This document shows positions 1 through 11,114 of a DNA stretch of 20,000 bases, piece by piece; the stretch's first letter is position 1, and every line of letters begins with the position of its first letter. Where the stretch lies: the NCBI GenBank assembly GCA_009663005.1, contig VIGQ01001645.1:1-20000 (forward strand), read 5' to 3'. Under the pieces are notes generated by a model, which was not told where the DNA came from, did not search any database, and was given only the letters and a program-made list of their open reading frames with translations. The stretch comes from Actinidia chinensis (taxonomy: Eukaryota; Streptophyta; Magnoliopsida; Ericales; Actinidiaceae). The position numbers and the translations under genes are program-made.

Positions 1-640
1 TGAGATTATTTTTTTTTTCCTCCAAAAATATTTTTCATTCTTCTCAAAAGTGTTGAGACTCACATAAGTTCTATCCAATTAACAAAAAAATTTTAAATCT
101 GAGCATAATTTTTTACCTATTGAATCATTTTTTTATGGGACCCACAACCCCAAAAAAATTAAACACATCTTTCATTTCCTCTCATTTCAGTTCACCTAAA
201 CTAGCATTTTTTTTCAAATTATTGTAGGTTTCTAATTTGTATATTCTCTATTTTGTAGCAATGTATCCTTATCTCTTCGGATATGAATGCAATGTATCTT
301 TTATCTAACGTTTATATGTTATTTTGTTTTTAAATTATAAACTCTAAAAGTATACGTAAAATGTAATTGTTTTTTTAACGTCTAAACCCGTTACACGACA
401 ATTACTACTGGTTCTTAATAAAGTACGGTCTTAATAAAACATGCCCTAATCCGATATGAACACTGTAAGGTAAGGATGGAACCCCGCCAGTCGAACTTTT
501 TTGGGCGCTCAAGATCATCATAATACAGCTTCATGGGTCAGGGCTTTTAGGGCCCAACTCGTTAGGTTGGCTTAGGCCACTAAACGATCCGGATCTGGCC
601 ATTTAATCTTCCAATTTCGATAGTTTCACGGAATCCCAAT

Positions 641-659
641 CTCTCTCTCTCTCTCTCTA
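641..659. repeat. CT/GA microsatellite
   Basis: A (CT)n run of about nine units. A complementary-sense GA run lies at about 755-769. Such pyrimidine/purine tracts are common in plant promoters and 5'UTRs, but no gene can be attached to this one. Confidence 0.85.
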
Positions 660-825
660 GGTTTTAAAAAGTTGATTCCTCCCCCCATGAGTCCCACTCA
701 CTTAACATTCCTGATTCTCTGTCCTTATTGCGCTCTGTAACATTATGCATATTTAGAGAGAGAGAGAGGGTGGCCGTAGGGGAAGAGGCTGGAAGTGGGT
801 GGCGAGGACTTATGACGACGGGGGT

Positions 826-838
826 GGGGGGGGGGGGG
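826..838 (+). repeat. 13-G homopolymer
   Basis: A G run following a GACGACGGGGGT context. Homopolymers of this length are where long-read consensus is least reliable, so the length should not be trusted. Confidence 0.8.
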
Positions 839-1061
839 ATGGTCGGCGGCGAGTGTTGGCATAGTAAGTGGTGGGATCTAGGGTTATGGTTTTCACGTTG
901 GTGATGATATTGATGGTAAGTTTGGGATTGTGGTAGTGTTATGGTACCCTAATGTTGTAACCCCAAATGTACTCCACCATGATTGGATCATTGGGATTGG
1001 CTGAGTGTGGGGTCACCCACTTCTTCCACCATCCCAATGGCACCCCATACCCTTTTTTTTT

Positions 1062-2389
1062 ACTTTCAACTTTTACTCCCAATTCTTTTCTCAAACTACA
1101 ATTTTGTCATTTAACTCTTTTATTATTTTTTTTTAATACCTCTTTATTTCCTTTTTTTTTAATACTCCCTTGATTCTTTTTTTTTTTTTTTACTTTTACT
1201 TTCGAATTTTTATATTAAAAAAATTATAATAAAAAATTTTTATACCCCCTTTACTTCTTTTTCTTTTAATACTCCTTAATTTTTTTTTTACTTTCACTTT
1301 CACGAATTTTTTTATATAAAAAATTTAATAAAAAATTATAATTCTTTTTACTTCTCATGTTATGATTTTTTATATAAAAAAAAAAAATGAATCAAAATTT
1401 TTTAATATTTTTTTTAATTTCCAATGGTTGATAGTTATATGTTATTTGTTATTTGGGACTTCCTTAAAAATTAATATGTATTTTTCTAGTTTGATTTATC
1501 ATAAAACACAAGAAAAATATAACTTTTAACGTATCAATATATAGTAAATTTCAATTATTCATAAGACATAACTTCTAATTAATATCTTCTTCTCCAAAAA
1601 AAATTATAATTTTTTAAATTATTTTTTTATATAAAACTTTGAAAGTGAAAGAAAAAAAATAATATCAAGAGTATTAAAAAAAAGACTCAATAACAAATAA
1701 TATATAACCTATCATTCAACCCATCAAATTTTAAAAAAATCAATATTAAAACCCTTGATTCAATTTTTTTCTTTTATAAAAATAAAGGTGGAGTAAAAGA
1801 AATTATAAAATTTTATCATAATTTTATTTTTATAAAAAAATTCGGAAGTAAAGTAAAAAAAAATAGATCAAGGTGTAATGAAAAAAGAAAAAAAAAAATA
1901 AAGGTGGTTATAAAATTTATAAAAAAGATTTTTATATAAAACTTCGAAGTGAAAGTAAAAAAATAAAATAAAGGGGTAGCAAAAAAAAAGAATAAAATTG
2001 GTTTGTATTTGCGAGAGTTATTGTGATAAAGAGAGAGGTGAGAGTTATGATAAAGAGAGAGAGTGAGAGTTACTTCTCTTTTATTTTCATTTCCAATCTC
2101 ATTACACCCCGGCTGATTCCCCCCTCCCTCCCTCCCCTTCCCTTTATTTTCCATTTTATTCTATGACGTAATTGCCCGTGTCCACGGGCACTACAAAAAA
2201 AAAAACATTCTTTTCATCAATTTTGATGATTCTTATCGGCAGAAGAACAAATAAAAATATATAAAAACAATCACAAATAAGGATTAATCAGTAACTTTTC
2301 AAAAAGTAATTAATCTAATCTAACTAATATAAGAGAGCTGTTTTTTTTCCCCTCGACAACCCCCCCTCGATTTGACTTTTTTTTTTAAA
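1062..2389. repeat. AT-rich palindromic tandem repeat, unit 1
   Basis: First of three tandem units. It opens with ACTTTCAAC at 1062, which recurs at 2390 and, with one change, at 3716. The unit is very AT-rich. Its left part (about 1100-1400) repeats blocks like CTTTACTTT, CTTTCGAATTTTTATAT and ACCCCTTTA. Its right part (about 1640-1990) carries the same blocks as reverse complement, such as AAACTTCGAAGTGAAAG and AAAGGGGTA. A central non-palindromic section lies near 1430-1600. The whole looks like a fold-back or long-TIR MITE-type element, not a gene. Short open frames inside it are low-complexity translations of T runs. Confidence 0.75.
2173..2190. repeat. GC hairpin at unit 1/unit 2 junction
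   Basis: A perfect 8-bp inverted repeat with a 2-base loop: TGCCCGTG, tc, CACGGGCA, followed by CTAC. It stands out as a GC island in about 3.5 kb of AT-rich DNA and recurs at the next unit boundary. It resembles the hairpin near Helitron 3' ends, but the required CTRR end is not present. Confidence 0.7.
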
Positions 2390-2664
2390 ACTTTCAACTT
2401 TTTAAACCCTCAATTCTTCCTCAACTACAATTTCGCCATTCAACCATTTTATTCTTTTTTTTAATATACCTTTTATTCTTTTTTTAATACCCCTTGATTC
2501 ATTTTTGTTTGTTTTACTTTCACTTCCGAATTTTTATATAAAAACAATTATGAATAAATTTGTACCTCTTTATTTTTTTTCCTTTTACTACCCCTTGATT
2601 TTTGTTTTTTTTTTCTTTTTACTTTCACTTTAGATTTTTTATAAAAAAATTATGGTAAAATTTT

Positions 2665-2725
<61 letters not shown>

Positions 2726-3715
2726 AATATTTTTTAAAAAATTTTAATCGTTGTAGTTTATATATTAGTTGTTATTTGAGACTATTTTTAAAATTAAACT
2801 TGTATTTTAGTAATTTGATTTATCATAAAAATCATAAAAAAATAATTTTTTTAACGTATCAAATTATCAATACATCAATCAGTACTACTTCAACATTATA
2901 TACGAACAAACTTCTAATCATATTTCCTTGCCTCAAAGAAATTATATTTTTTTATAATTATTGTTATATAAAAATTAAGAAGTAAAAGTATAACAAAAAA
3001 ATTAAGGTATTAAAAAGACTCAATTATCAAATAATATTATTATCACCACCGAAATTTTAAAAAACAATATTAAAAATCTTATTTCTATTTTTTTATAAAA
3101 ATATACGGTGGAGTAAAAGAAATTATAAACTTTTAATCCATAAATTTTTTAATATAAAAATTCGGAAGTGAAATTAAAAAAAAATAAAAGATCAGGGGTA
3201 TTAAAAAAAAGAAATAAAGGGGGGGTATAAAATTTTAATATAAAAAATTTATATAAAAATTCAAGTGAAAGTAAAAAAATAAAATAAAAGGATATTACAA
3301 AAAAATCAAAATGTTAAATATGAAAGTGATGGAAGGAAGATAGAGTGAAGTGGATTATTTTTTGGCGGGAAAAAATAAGTTGAAGTGAAATCTGAGCTGT
3401 TAGATCAACTCAAATGGATTTCACCGTAAATAGCGAGAGATATATTTTGAATTCAACATAGTTGTGATTTGTTTATAGACTTTAATTGCCCTGTACCCCG
3501 GGCACTATGCAAAAAAGTAAAAATATCATTTCATCAATTGGGGGGGATGATTTTTCATCGCAGAAAAATAAATAAAATAAAAAACACTCACAATAAGGTA
3601 GTTCTGTTCTCATAACTTTCTTAAAAAATTTAATAATTTAATCTAAAACTAACCATAAGAGAGTTTTATTTTCTTACCCCCTGACATCCCCACCCCTCGA
3701 TATATAATTTTTTTG
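2390..3715. repeat. AT-rich palindromic tandem repeat, unit 2
   Basis: Second unit, collinear with unit 1 at a spacing of 1328 bp at the ACTTTCAAC anchor and about 1323 bp at the central TTGTTATTTG anchor (1446, 2769). It has the same inverted-arm organisation. Towards its end it contains GGCGGGAAAAAATAAG and a segment reading about GAAATCTGAGCTGTTAGATC that is shared with unit 3 but not obvious in unit 1. No coding sequence is supported. Confidence 0.75.
3487..3503. repeat. GC hairpin at unit 2/unit 3 junction
   Basis: TGCCCTGTACCCCGGGCA-like imperfect hairpin, the counterpart of the perfect one at 2173-2190, at a spacing of about 1314 bp. It is followed by CTATG. Bases appear lost relative to the first copy. 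Confidence 0.6.
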
Positions 3716-4610
3716 ACTTTCAATTTTTACTCTCAATTCTTTCTCAAATTACAATTGTCATTCAACCATTTTATTCTTTTTTTAATACTCTTTATTATTT
3801 TTTTTAATACTCTTTATTTTTATTTGTTTTACTTTCACTTTCGAAATTCTTTATATATAAAAACATTATGATAAAATTTTTAACTCGTTTATTTTTGCCT
3901 TTTAAAACCCTTGATTTTTTTCTTTTTACTTTCACATCCAAATTTTATATAAAAAAAATTATGATATAAAAATTTTATAGTTTGTTACTCCCACCTTAGT
4001 TTTTATAAACGAAAACAAATAGGATCAAAATTTTAATATTTTTTTAAAAATTTGATGTGTTGCTAGTTATATGTTATTTGTTATTTGAGACTATCCTGAA
4101 AAATTAATAATGTATTTAGTTAGTTTAATTTATAATTAAAAATATATAGAAAAATAATAACTTTTAACGTTATTAATACAATAGTTACATTCAATTTATA
4201 TAAGAACATAAATTTCTTATCAATATCTCTTACAAAAGACATTATATATATTTTTATAATTTTTATATCAAAATTTGAAAAGCGAAAGTAAAACAAAAAA
4301 AAAAGAATAAATGTATTAAAAGAAAAAGAAATTAAAGAAGGTTATAAAATGTTATATAATAAAATTCGAAACTGAACGTCAAAAAAAACGGAAAAAGAGA
4401 TATATTTAAAAAAGTATAAAGAGTTAAATTTGAAAGTGATGTGTGAGGAGAGAGAGTGAAAGTGAATTTTAGCGGGAAAGGAGGAAAAAATAATTTGAGA
4501 TGAAATCTGAGCCATGTTTTAGATCAATTCAAATGATTCAGCCGTTAGTAGATAGCAAGAAGATAGATTTTGCACTCAAACGTATATTGTGATTTTATTA
4601 TAGAGATTAA
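3716..4610. repeat. AT-rich palindromic tandem repeat, unit 3 (shorter)
   Basis: Third unit, starting 1326 bp after unit 2. The central anchor TTGTTATTTGAGAC lies at about 4078. Its right arm is shorter than in the other units. Similarity to unit 2 continues through a GGCGGGAAA/AGCGGGAAA block and the GAAATCTGAGCC segment (about 4500-4520), then stops at about 4609, just where the GC hairpin would be expected. This marks the downstream edge of the array. Confidence 0.7.
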
Positions 4611-5240
4611 GATGGGGTGTACTTAGGAAACGGTGTGCACTGTGAGACAAAATTAGTTTGCATTTTGAAGCTCTCCCAGCCCTTTCACTTTACTCCAGCA
4701 CATTCTAAAGTTTTGAAGTGTTTTTTTTTTTTTTCTGAGCCTTCATGTGTGGTGTGAATTCATTTCGTACAGTGTCCTAAAGAAGAACGAAGAAATAAAA
4801 AATTTTGAAGCAGAAAATTCTTAGGTAAGACAACCCTTTATGTGAAGTAAATTACTTCATTTATTTTAAAAAAAATAATATTCCAGTGAAACTTCAAATC
4901 TAGCTAGAAAAGCATCTATACCAAGCAGACTCACAAAAGCAATGCATGAAACCAGTCTTTCCTGCATTGATACAATGCCGCTTTTACACCTTTTTGTCCA
5001 AGAATACGTGAGAAAGTAGTGGAAAGAATATAATTGACGTGAAGGGGGAGAGAGAGAGGGGTGGGGGAAGTAGAATATATAAGAGTTATAAAAGAAGCGA
5101 ATCTAAGATAGAGAGAGACAAAGAAAATTTTTAAGGTTGTATCCTAAAAACTCCTGTGAATTGCACCCGTTGGAGTTAACTATCGAGGATCTTTTCCCCT
5201 CTCTCTCTTCCTCTCCCAGTGCATTTTCGGGTCAGCTTTT
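4610..5240 (+). promoter_or_regulatory. Candidate CNL promoter and 5' leader
   Basis: This is the first non-repetitive stretch after the AT-rich array. It has a TTGACGT site (5034-5040: a W-box core TTGAC overlapping TGACG, a bZIP/TGA core), a GA-rich block, and TATATAAG (5076-5083) and TATAAAAG (5087-5094) boxes. A leader rich in CTCTCTC follows (about 5196-5218). Downstream DNA has plant intron-like T-rich composition, and a clean 3' splice site sits just before the CNL start codon (8484-8485). I infer a non-coding first exon here. The donor is not certain; GG|GTCAGC near 5229-5235 is one option. This assignment is inference from motifs only. Confidence 0.4.
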
Positions 5241-6106
5241 CTATTCCTAACAATACTTTCTATGTTTTTCTATGTTGTTTGTTTGGTTTGTTTGGTAAAT
5301 ACTCCTATATGCCTTTATGCGCGATATTGTGGTTGATTCTGGTGAATTTTGGCGATTATTTTATGGGTTTCTTTGGTTGAGGTGATTTCAGTCCATTGCT
5401 TCCTTTCGTGTTTTTTTTTTTTATTTGAGCTTATTCATTGGACACAGTTCTTTTTTATTCTCATAGTAACATATATCAATCCTTCTATCCGTCCTTATTG
5501 TATGAACGCGTATTATATGTCCATGCTCTATTTCCATTTCGGTTTTGATTATCCTTACGAGTAAGGTAGGGTCGTCTTGTGACGGTGGATTTGTGATGTA
5601 ATTTTTAGCTTGTTCTCCCATTTGAACAAAAACAACAAACTTACAAGTAGACCAAACAGACATGAGAGAGACCAAAAGCAGTTTCCAAAATCTTGGCAAA
5701 TATTCATGGTTAAGCTTGATTCCATATCGTATGATTCTGTCCTTGTATATACTGTGATTGATTCATCCTTTCATTTTTAATCCTTGTTGATATATTTCCA
5801 AGTATGTTACCTGCTTGTATCTCAATTTCTCCCTGAAGGAAACAACTACTATATTGATCATAGTTTGTGAATTTATGTCACCATAAAAAAATAGGAAAGC
5901 AACTTACGTGGTCTGGGTTTCTTACTTAGTATTACACATGTAATATAATTGATATATTTTTTAAATTTAAATTAATTAAATAATCGTTATCGTTACTGTA
6001 AGGGTTTATAAGTATCTAAAAAATATTTTTGATATACATTAGTTATATGTATGAAATGAAATATCTAACCTCCTTTTAAGTTAGTTGACACCTGAGTAGG
6101 ATACAG

Positions 6107-6178
6107 TTTTTCAAAAATAATATAAGGAACGTTACAATGTACTTTTCAAAAATAATATAAAAAACATTGCAATGAACT
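6107..6178. repeat. Two-copy 36-bp tandem repeat
   Basis: Two adjacent copies of about 36 bp sharing TTTTCAAAAATAATATAA followed by a (G)AAC(G/A)TT(A/G)CAATG(T/A)AC block. Differences are mainly substitutions. Confidence 0.75.
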
Positions 6179-6195
6179 TTTATATTAATAATATT

Positions 6196-6240
6196 TTTTT
6201 TTTGATAAGTAACTTTTATATTAATAGTATATTTATTAAG
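6196..6240 (-). mobile_element. Possible retroposon 3' end, inverted
   Basis: A T run followed by GATAAGTAACTTTTATATTAATAG. Read on the minus strand this is an A-tailed end of the kind left by non-LTR retrotransposons in plants. Only the tail is visible, with no coding part, so this is a weak call. Confidence 0.25.
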
Positions 6241-7028
6241 TAAGCACCAATGGTTAGGAATTCTACATGGCTCATTGGATCAGCCTTATGGACCTCAAAT
6301 CTCCCCTAATGTTACTTATTTTAAGAAAAAAGACATTAATTTTTAATTTTGCCCACAAATTTAAATTTTGTCAATCAATCCTAAAACTATATGTCCGCCC
6401 TGGTTTCAAAAACCCAGATAAGTGAATAAAAAGACTTAAAATAATCTAACTCTGAAAATTATTATAATTCCAGCAGTCTCCCCTATAAAATGAACTACTC
6501 GACAGTAGATCCGTCTCAAATTAACCTAATAAACAATACAACAACAACAATTAGGCTCAACATAAATCAAATACAAGGCCACTACCGAACTCAATTACAA
6601 CAACAACTAAAATAAATTAATATCTATGCTCATTTAAATTTTCCTTTACAAATTTACAAAAGAATAGTAAATTTGGACACCTTTGGGACATCTACATGAT
6701 CTCGGTCTCTGCACATTCACCTATAATGATTTCCAACAATCTGGCTAAGCATAAAGCTAGTAGAGAAATTTAATAGAATTAATAAATTAAAATAATACTC
6801 ACACAGTCATACAGATGCACATCCTGTCACACACATATTATCCAACAAGAGGGAAACAGAGGAAAAAGGGGAAAGAAAGTGTAGCACACAAGCAAGCAAA
6901 TAGCCTCACACACACTCTCACCCCTCTAACCATATCACAACCAACACATGCTCCAATACAATCAACACACACACCTCTAACGACAACACTGCTAACACAC
7001 GCCTCCAACTCATGATACAAACACAAAG

Positions 7029-7447
7029 AGAAAATCAACTAGTGTCCAGTGTACATCCTCCACAAAGGCATATACCATTCAACAATCCTACCTCTCACAG
7101 GTTAACATCCCTTTCACTCTCATGCTAGGCATGTTACTTGATCACATCATAAAAAGAGAGAGAATCAGCTCTTGGCCGGTGTACATACTCCGCAAAGGCA
7201 TGCACCACTTGACCAATCCATAACAGAGAAAGAGAAAGAGAGAGAGGGAGAGAAACAACTCTTGGGTATTGTACATCCTCCGCTATCTCTTTCCAAGGCA
7301 TGTACCAAACTACCCACATAGTTTTATCTTCAGGACATTGTACATCATAGGCTACCATTCTCCAATGCATATACCGCACTACCCAATCTATTTCATTCTC
7401 GCGGCTCAACATCCCTTCCACTCCCTTGCATAGGCATGTTTAACCTC
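7029..7447. repeat. Degenerate two-block repeat cluster
   Basis: Two block types alternate. Block A, about GTACATCCTCCGCAAAGGCA then TGTACCACTTGACCAATCC, occurs at about 7029-7090, 7151-7220, 7225-7320 and 7321-7390. Block B, about CTCAACATCCCTTCCACTCC then a GCATAGGCATGTT end, occurs at about 7092-7143 and 7395-7447. GA-rich microsatellite DNA separates A copies (7151-7165, 7225-7255). The third and fourth A copies carry inserts. No function is evident. Confidence 0.7.
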
Positions 7448-7614
7448 ACTCTTGGCTCTAGTTTAACAAACCTCACCCTACCCCTTTCTAAAATATGTAC
7501 CACAACCACAACGCAGACACACCGACATCAGGTAAGGACCACTTCCTCACGTAAGTCAACATATTACCACACGATCACGCAAGTTACAAGCTAAACATCA
7601 ATTACACAATTTCA

Positions 7615-7670
7615 GTGTTCTAAAAAGCGCTAGGCGGTAGCGGGCGGCCGGGAGGGGGGCTAGCGCCTAG
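7615..7670. repeat. GC-rich snap-back repeat, copy A (partial)
   Basis: Starts CTAAAAAGCGCTAGGCGGTAG and contains GGGCGGCCGG and CTAGCGCCTAG. It is strongly GC-rich in an AT-rich setting and self-complementary. Only the left part of the longer copy B is present. Confidence 0.65.
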
Positions 7671-7709
<39 letters not shown>

Positions 7710-7739
7710 TATCAAAATAGTAGAGTTCAATTGTTTAAC

Positions 7740-7773
<34 letters not shown>

Positions 7774-7782
7774 GAAATTAGG

Positions 7783-7891
7783 TCTCTAAAAAGCGCTAGA
7801 CGGTAAGCGGGGGGCCGGGGGGGCCAGCGCCTAGGTGGGGCCTAGGCGGCTTGGACGGCCAGGGGGCCTAGCAGCGCGAGTTTTTTAGCGA
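7783..7891. repeat. GC-rich snap-back MITE-like repeat, copy B
   Basis: The left end CTAAAAAGCGCTAG and the right end CTAGCAGCGCGAGTTTTTTAG form imperfect terminal inverted repeats around a CTAGGCG-rich GC core. Small elements with this CTAGGCG-type core are familiar from plant genomes, usually treated as MITE-like or unclassified repeats. This copy is in the same orientation as copy A, about 168 bp downstream. No target duplication could be fixed. Confidence 0.6.
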
Positions 7892-8483
7892 CAGTTTCTC
7901 TGTGCAACAATTTTCAATAGCTTTCAATAAACAATTTTAAGCATATTTAAAAGTTGCAATTCAACTATCATCACGAAAACACGTAAACACTACCACTGTA
8001 CAATTAAAGTCCAATCGGCCAATATTCCAACACAGATATGCAAAAGCTTGTTTTTTGAGAAGAAGTCCAACGCTTGGATCCAACTGCCCCTTTAATAATA
8101 TATAAACATATATATGCCAAATCACAAATATAGTTGCAACGAATCCCCTTTTATCGTAGGGCTTTTTGCTTTAAGGAAACTAGTTTTTGCATTATATATT
8201 TTTATTTTATCGTTGAAAATGATTGAAGTACGAAAATAATGCATCAAAAAACATATGGAAGTATTATCTTTTTTTTTTCACATTATAATATAGACTCATC
8301 CATTATGCATGGACTTGTTTAGTAGCTAAACGGGATTGACGGATGATTTTGCCGATGATTTAGACGCATGATCTTAAGAATTAATCATGCATTTTCTTTA
8401 CATTTTATAGCTCTCTTTGTCATTTATTCTCTTCTAAATTCTTAATTTTCCTTGTGTGTGGTGTTGTATTCTATCTTTTTTAT

Positions 8484-8485
8484 AG
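8484..8485 (+). other. 3' splice site before the CNL start codon
   Basis: The T-rich tract ATCTTTTTTATAG is followed by GAAGTCACCATGG. The AG closes a probable 5'UTR intron, and the ATG has a good plant context (ACC before, G after). Confidence 0.6.
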
Positions 8486-8494
8486 GAAGTCACC

Positions 8495-8779
8495 ATGGAA
8501 TACGTTAGCCAAGTTGTTGGGAGAATTGTGGATTATGCAATGACAAAGTTGGGGGGCAAATTGGTTACTTGATTCATTATAAGAGAAATATGAAAAACTT
8601 GGAACAACAAGCTAAGAGCCTTCAAAATAAGAGAGAGAACATGCAACGACAAATTGAAACTGCCAAAAAGAACCTGGAAAATATTGAACAAAAGGTCAAA
8701 ATTGGGTTACAGAAGTGGATGCCATCATCTCTCGCACACAAACGTTGTTGGAAGCGGATCAAGAGAAAGCCAATCATAG
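8495..8779 (+). CDS. CNL disease-resistance protein, exon 1 (coiled-coil domain), two frameshifts
   Basis: This exon encodes the N-terminal coiled-coil domain of a plant intracellular immune receptor of the CC-NB-ARC-LRR class, related to the RPS2/At4g27190-like group. CNL receptors sense pathogen effectors and trigger defence. The start is the ATG at 8495, giving MEYVSQVVGRIVDYAM. The protein then runs through YKRNMKNLEQQAKSLQNKR, a heptad-rich charged helix, to EADQEKANH. Two single-base losses break the frame: one in the G run at 8551-8556 (LGGQIGY would need one more G) and one in the T run near 8702 (KIWVTEVDAI would need one more T). Both lie in homopolymers and the protein is otherwise intact, which suggests consensus error over true decay. 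The exon ends at CATAG|GTACTG. Its product joins exon 2 through an NHR-CFRGW linker. Confidence 0.8.
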
Positions 8780-9750
8780 GTACTGATAAGCATTTTCCTA
8801 TATAGAGTAAGGTTTCATTGCATTATTAAGACACTCATATGTGATTTTATGTTTGTTCACAATGAGTTGCACGAAGTACGTTATTGTCACATCTATGTAG
8901 ATGCTATGTTCATAATGGTTGGTGAAGATGAATTACTCTTTTTGACAAAAGTTTTAGCACCGAAGACTATAGAACATAAATATTGATGAATGACTTGGTG
9001 TTCAATTATGTTCCCTAATAAGTCTAATCTATACTGTGTATTATTGCAATACATTATGAGGTCTATGAGCTTGAAAGTCTCAACATATTTTTCTTAATTT
9101 TTTGAATTTTTTTAAAAGTGAAAAATGACATGTTGCAAATCCATGGATCCAAAATTAAAATTATATAATTTGAGAAATTATTAATTATTTTCTTAAATAT
9201 ATACATGCTTTCAAAATTAGTCCGCCAAAGTACTTCATCACTGATGTTAATATGGTAATAATTTTGATATTATTAACCTTACAAGATTATTATTCACATA
9301 TAGATTATTTATGGACAGATGGGTTACAATCTTTTTATTTTATCTTTTATTCTCGTTCAAACTTTTATAAATTCATTTTTCTCCACAATCTTTAGCTCAT
9401 AAAAAAACTATCCATATTAATCCTTTCATTTCTCCTCTTTACATACCACACTAAATCATCAATGATATATTTTCCTTTCGTTAAAGGGATTTCTATATTT
9501 ATTTTTTTATTTCCTTTGTACATTATTATTTAATATTTTTTTCATGTTGATTTGACTATTCACGCTATATGCTAATGAATATTGTCTTAATATATTGTGT
9601 TCTTGCTTGTGTTAATCACTTTGTTTTCTATTTGATAAAGATTGCCCTGAGATTTGAAAAATTATTTGGTGTTTTTGGAGCATTGCTACAAATGCCTTAG
9701 AACTATGCATTTGTGTGCTCACTATTTTTGTTTAGTATGTATATATATGT

Positions 9751-9990
9751 ATATATGATTTTTTTTTTTGAGGAATATAAGAACTTCATTAATAATAAGA
9801 AAATAAGAGAACGCATAAATAAAAACAAGCCATTATAAAAATATATAAATGAATGAGACTACGACTCTAGCAGAATAAATATATGAATCTAGCATGCATA
9901 AATATCTACATACACTTCCACTCTCCGTTCAAGCAAAAATTTTCCAAGTTGTTTGTTTAGGAGATAAGCACCTTATTCGCGGTGAATGAA
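9751..9990 (-). mobile_element. Possible retroposon 3' fragment, inverted
   Basis: A T run (about 9758-9768) is followed by GAGGAATATAAGAACTTCATTAATAATAAG, an arrangement resembling the reverse of an A-tailed plant retroposon end. The body is A-rich on the + strand. No reverse transcriptase or other protein motif is visible, so the call is weak. Confidence 0.25.
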
Positions 9991-10212
9991 GGCATTAATC
10001 ATTGGATTGACACTTAGGTTGAGTAATGTTCATTTAAAAAAATTGGTTGTTCTAAGATTAACAAGAAAAAATGTACCACCATTAGTATAAACATTCATAT
10101 ATAATAGTTATTTAATAATTATTGTTTTCAATTGGTAGTTCGATTGCTTTTTTATGTGTTATATTCTTTATGATGGGTTTTGTATTTTATTTGTTTGAAG
10201 TATGGTACTACT

Positions 10213-10366
10213 GATAAATATAGAAAGATGATCAAAATAAGGTTTGGTCCAATGAAGTGATAGAAGGGAACCAAATACATATAATATGTGATGATAAAGA
10301 AGTTCGATTATGGTATAACATAGTAAATAGAAAGATGATTAAATAAGATTTATGACTAAAGTGATT
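10213..10366. repeat. Imperfect short direct repeat in intron
   Basis: ATAGAAAGATGATCAAAATAAG and, about 105 bp later, ATAGAAAGATGATTAAATAAG, each followed by a TTTGG/TTTATGAC...AAGTGAT block. It is an old local duplication and carries no function I can identify. Confidence 0.5.
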
Positions 10367-11114
10367 AATATATATGTATGTACAAAAAATGACTTATTCT
10401 ACATGTTAACCTTTCATGTGAGGTGAGACATTGGGAAGAATAAGTATGTTGTTTTTTAAACAAAAAAATAGGTCCATAAAAAAAATGATGCTTTTTGCAT
10501 TTTATTATGGTTTAGTGCTATAAATGACGGTTTAAAAAGTTATATTTCGGATCATGAATTTTGTGATTTAAAAATAGAGGAAATAGAAAAGTGATCAAAC
10601 TGTTCGGGACTATTGAAATATATATCTTTTTCCTTCATTTTTCCTTCTTTTAAATCCTTGTGACCAGGCACAACATGGGAGAATCTTTCACAAATGCTTA
10701 AATACCAAAAGATTAAAAATAAAATGATAGTTTAATTAGAATTTATGATGCTTTATGTAGATCTTTCAAACTCCAAATTATCTTCAAATGTTATTTTTTT
10801 ATTCTAACTTTTTCGAATTTTTAGTGTATCATCATGAAATACCAAATAATTGTAATTTTTATTGTGTTTTAACTATTTATAAAGACACTCATTAGAAGAC
10901 GAAAAAAGAGAGAGGTAAAAAGAAAAAAAGAAAGCTAATGAAGTATTAAAGATTGAAGAACGAGCTGATTTTGCAGTGCGGAATGATATGTAACTTAGCG
11001 AAGTATAATTTTTACATCAATTTTAATGTAGCTATAGAATATGCTCAAATATTATATTAGAAATTTTTTTCAAGTCGTATTACTGTATTTTAATATAATA
11101 GAACAAATATGTTG

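Larger units (their letters stand above)
1..1050. other. Non-coding flank, no gene seen
   Basis: I see no convincing coding sequence on either strand. The short open frames here lack protein-like composition. The stretch holds AT-rich DNA to about 450, a more balanced segment from 450 to 620, and simple repeats from 640 to 840. A TATA-like or gene-start context is not clear. Confidence 0.6.
5240..8485 (+). other. Non-coding stretch, probable 5'UTR intron
   Basis: About 3.2 kb without a credible gene. The beginning is T/G-rich like the 5' end of a plant intron. The end is T-rich with ATCTTTTTTATAG immediately before the CNL translation start. Between them lie several small repeats, listed separately. 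Open frames at 5349-5699 and 6815-7421 are short, overlap on opposite strands and coincide with low-complexity or repeat DNA, so I do not annotate them as genes. Confidence 0.45.

Noticed and set aside
1816..2154. Minus-strand open frame of 112 residues
   Set aside because: It lies within the AT-rich array and is mostly Phe/Lys/Ile low-complexity translation. No domain is visible.
2173..3503. Firm Helitron annotation
   Set aside because: The hairpin is suggestive, but the CTRR terminus and a TC start were not found, and the units have palindromic arms not typical of Helitrons.
7029..7447. CRISPR-like array
   Set aside because: The repeats are degenerate with unequal spacing, and the window is plant DNA.
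8569..8805. Stand-alone small gene starting at the second in-frame ATG of exon 1
   Set aside because: It is the out-of-frame continuation of the coiled-coil exon after a one-base loss in the G run. Its natural start is 8495, and its last part reads into the intron.
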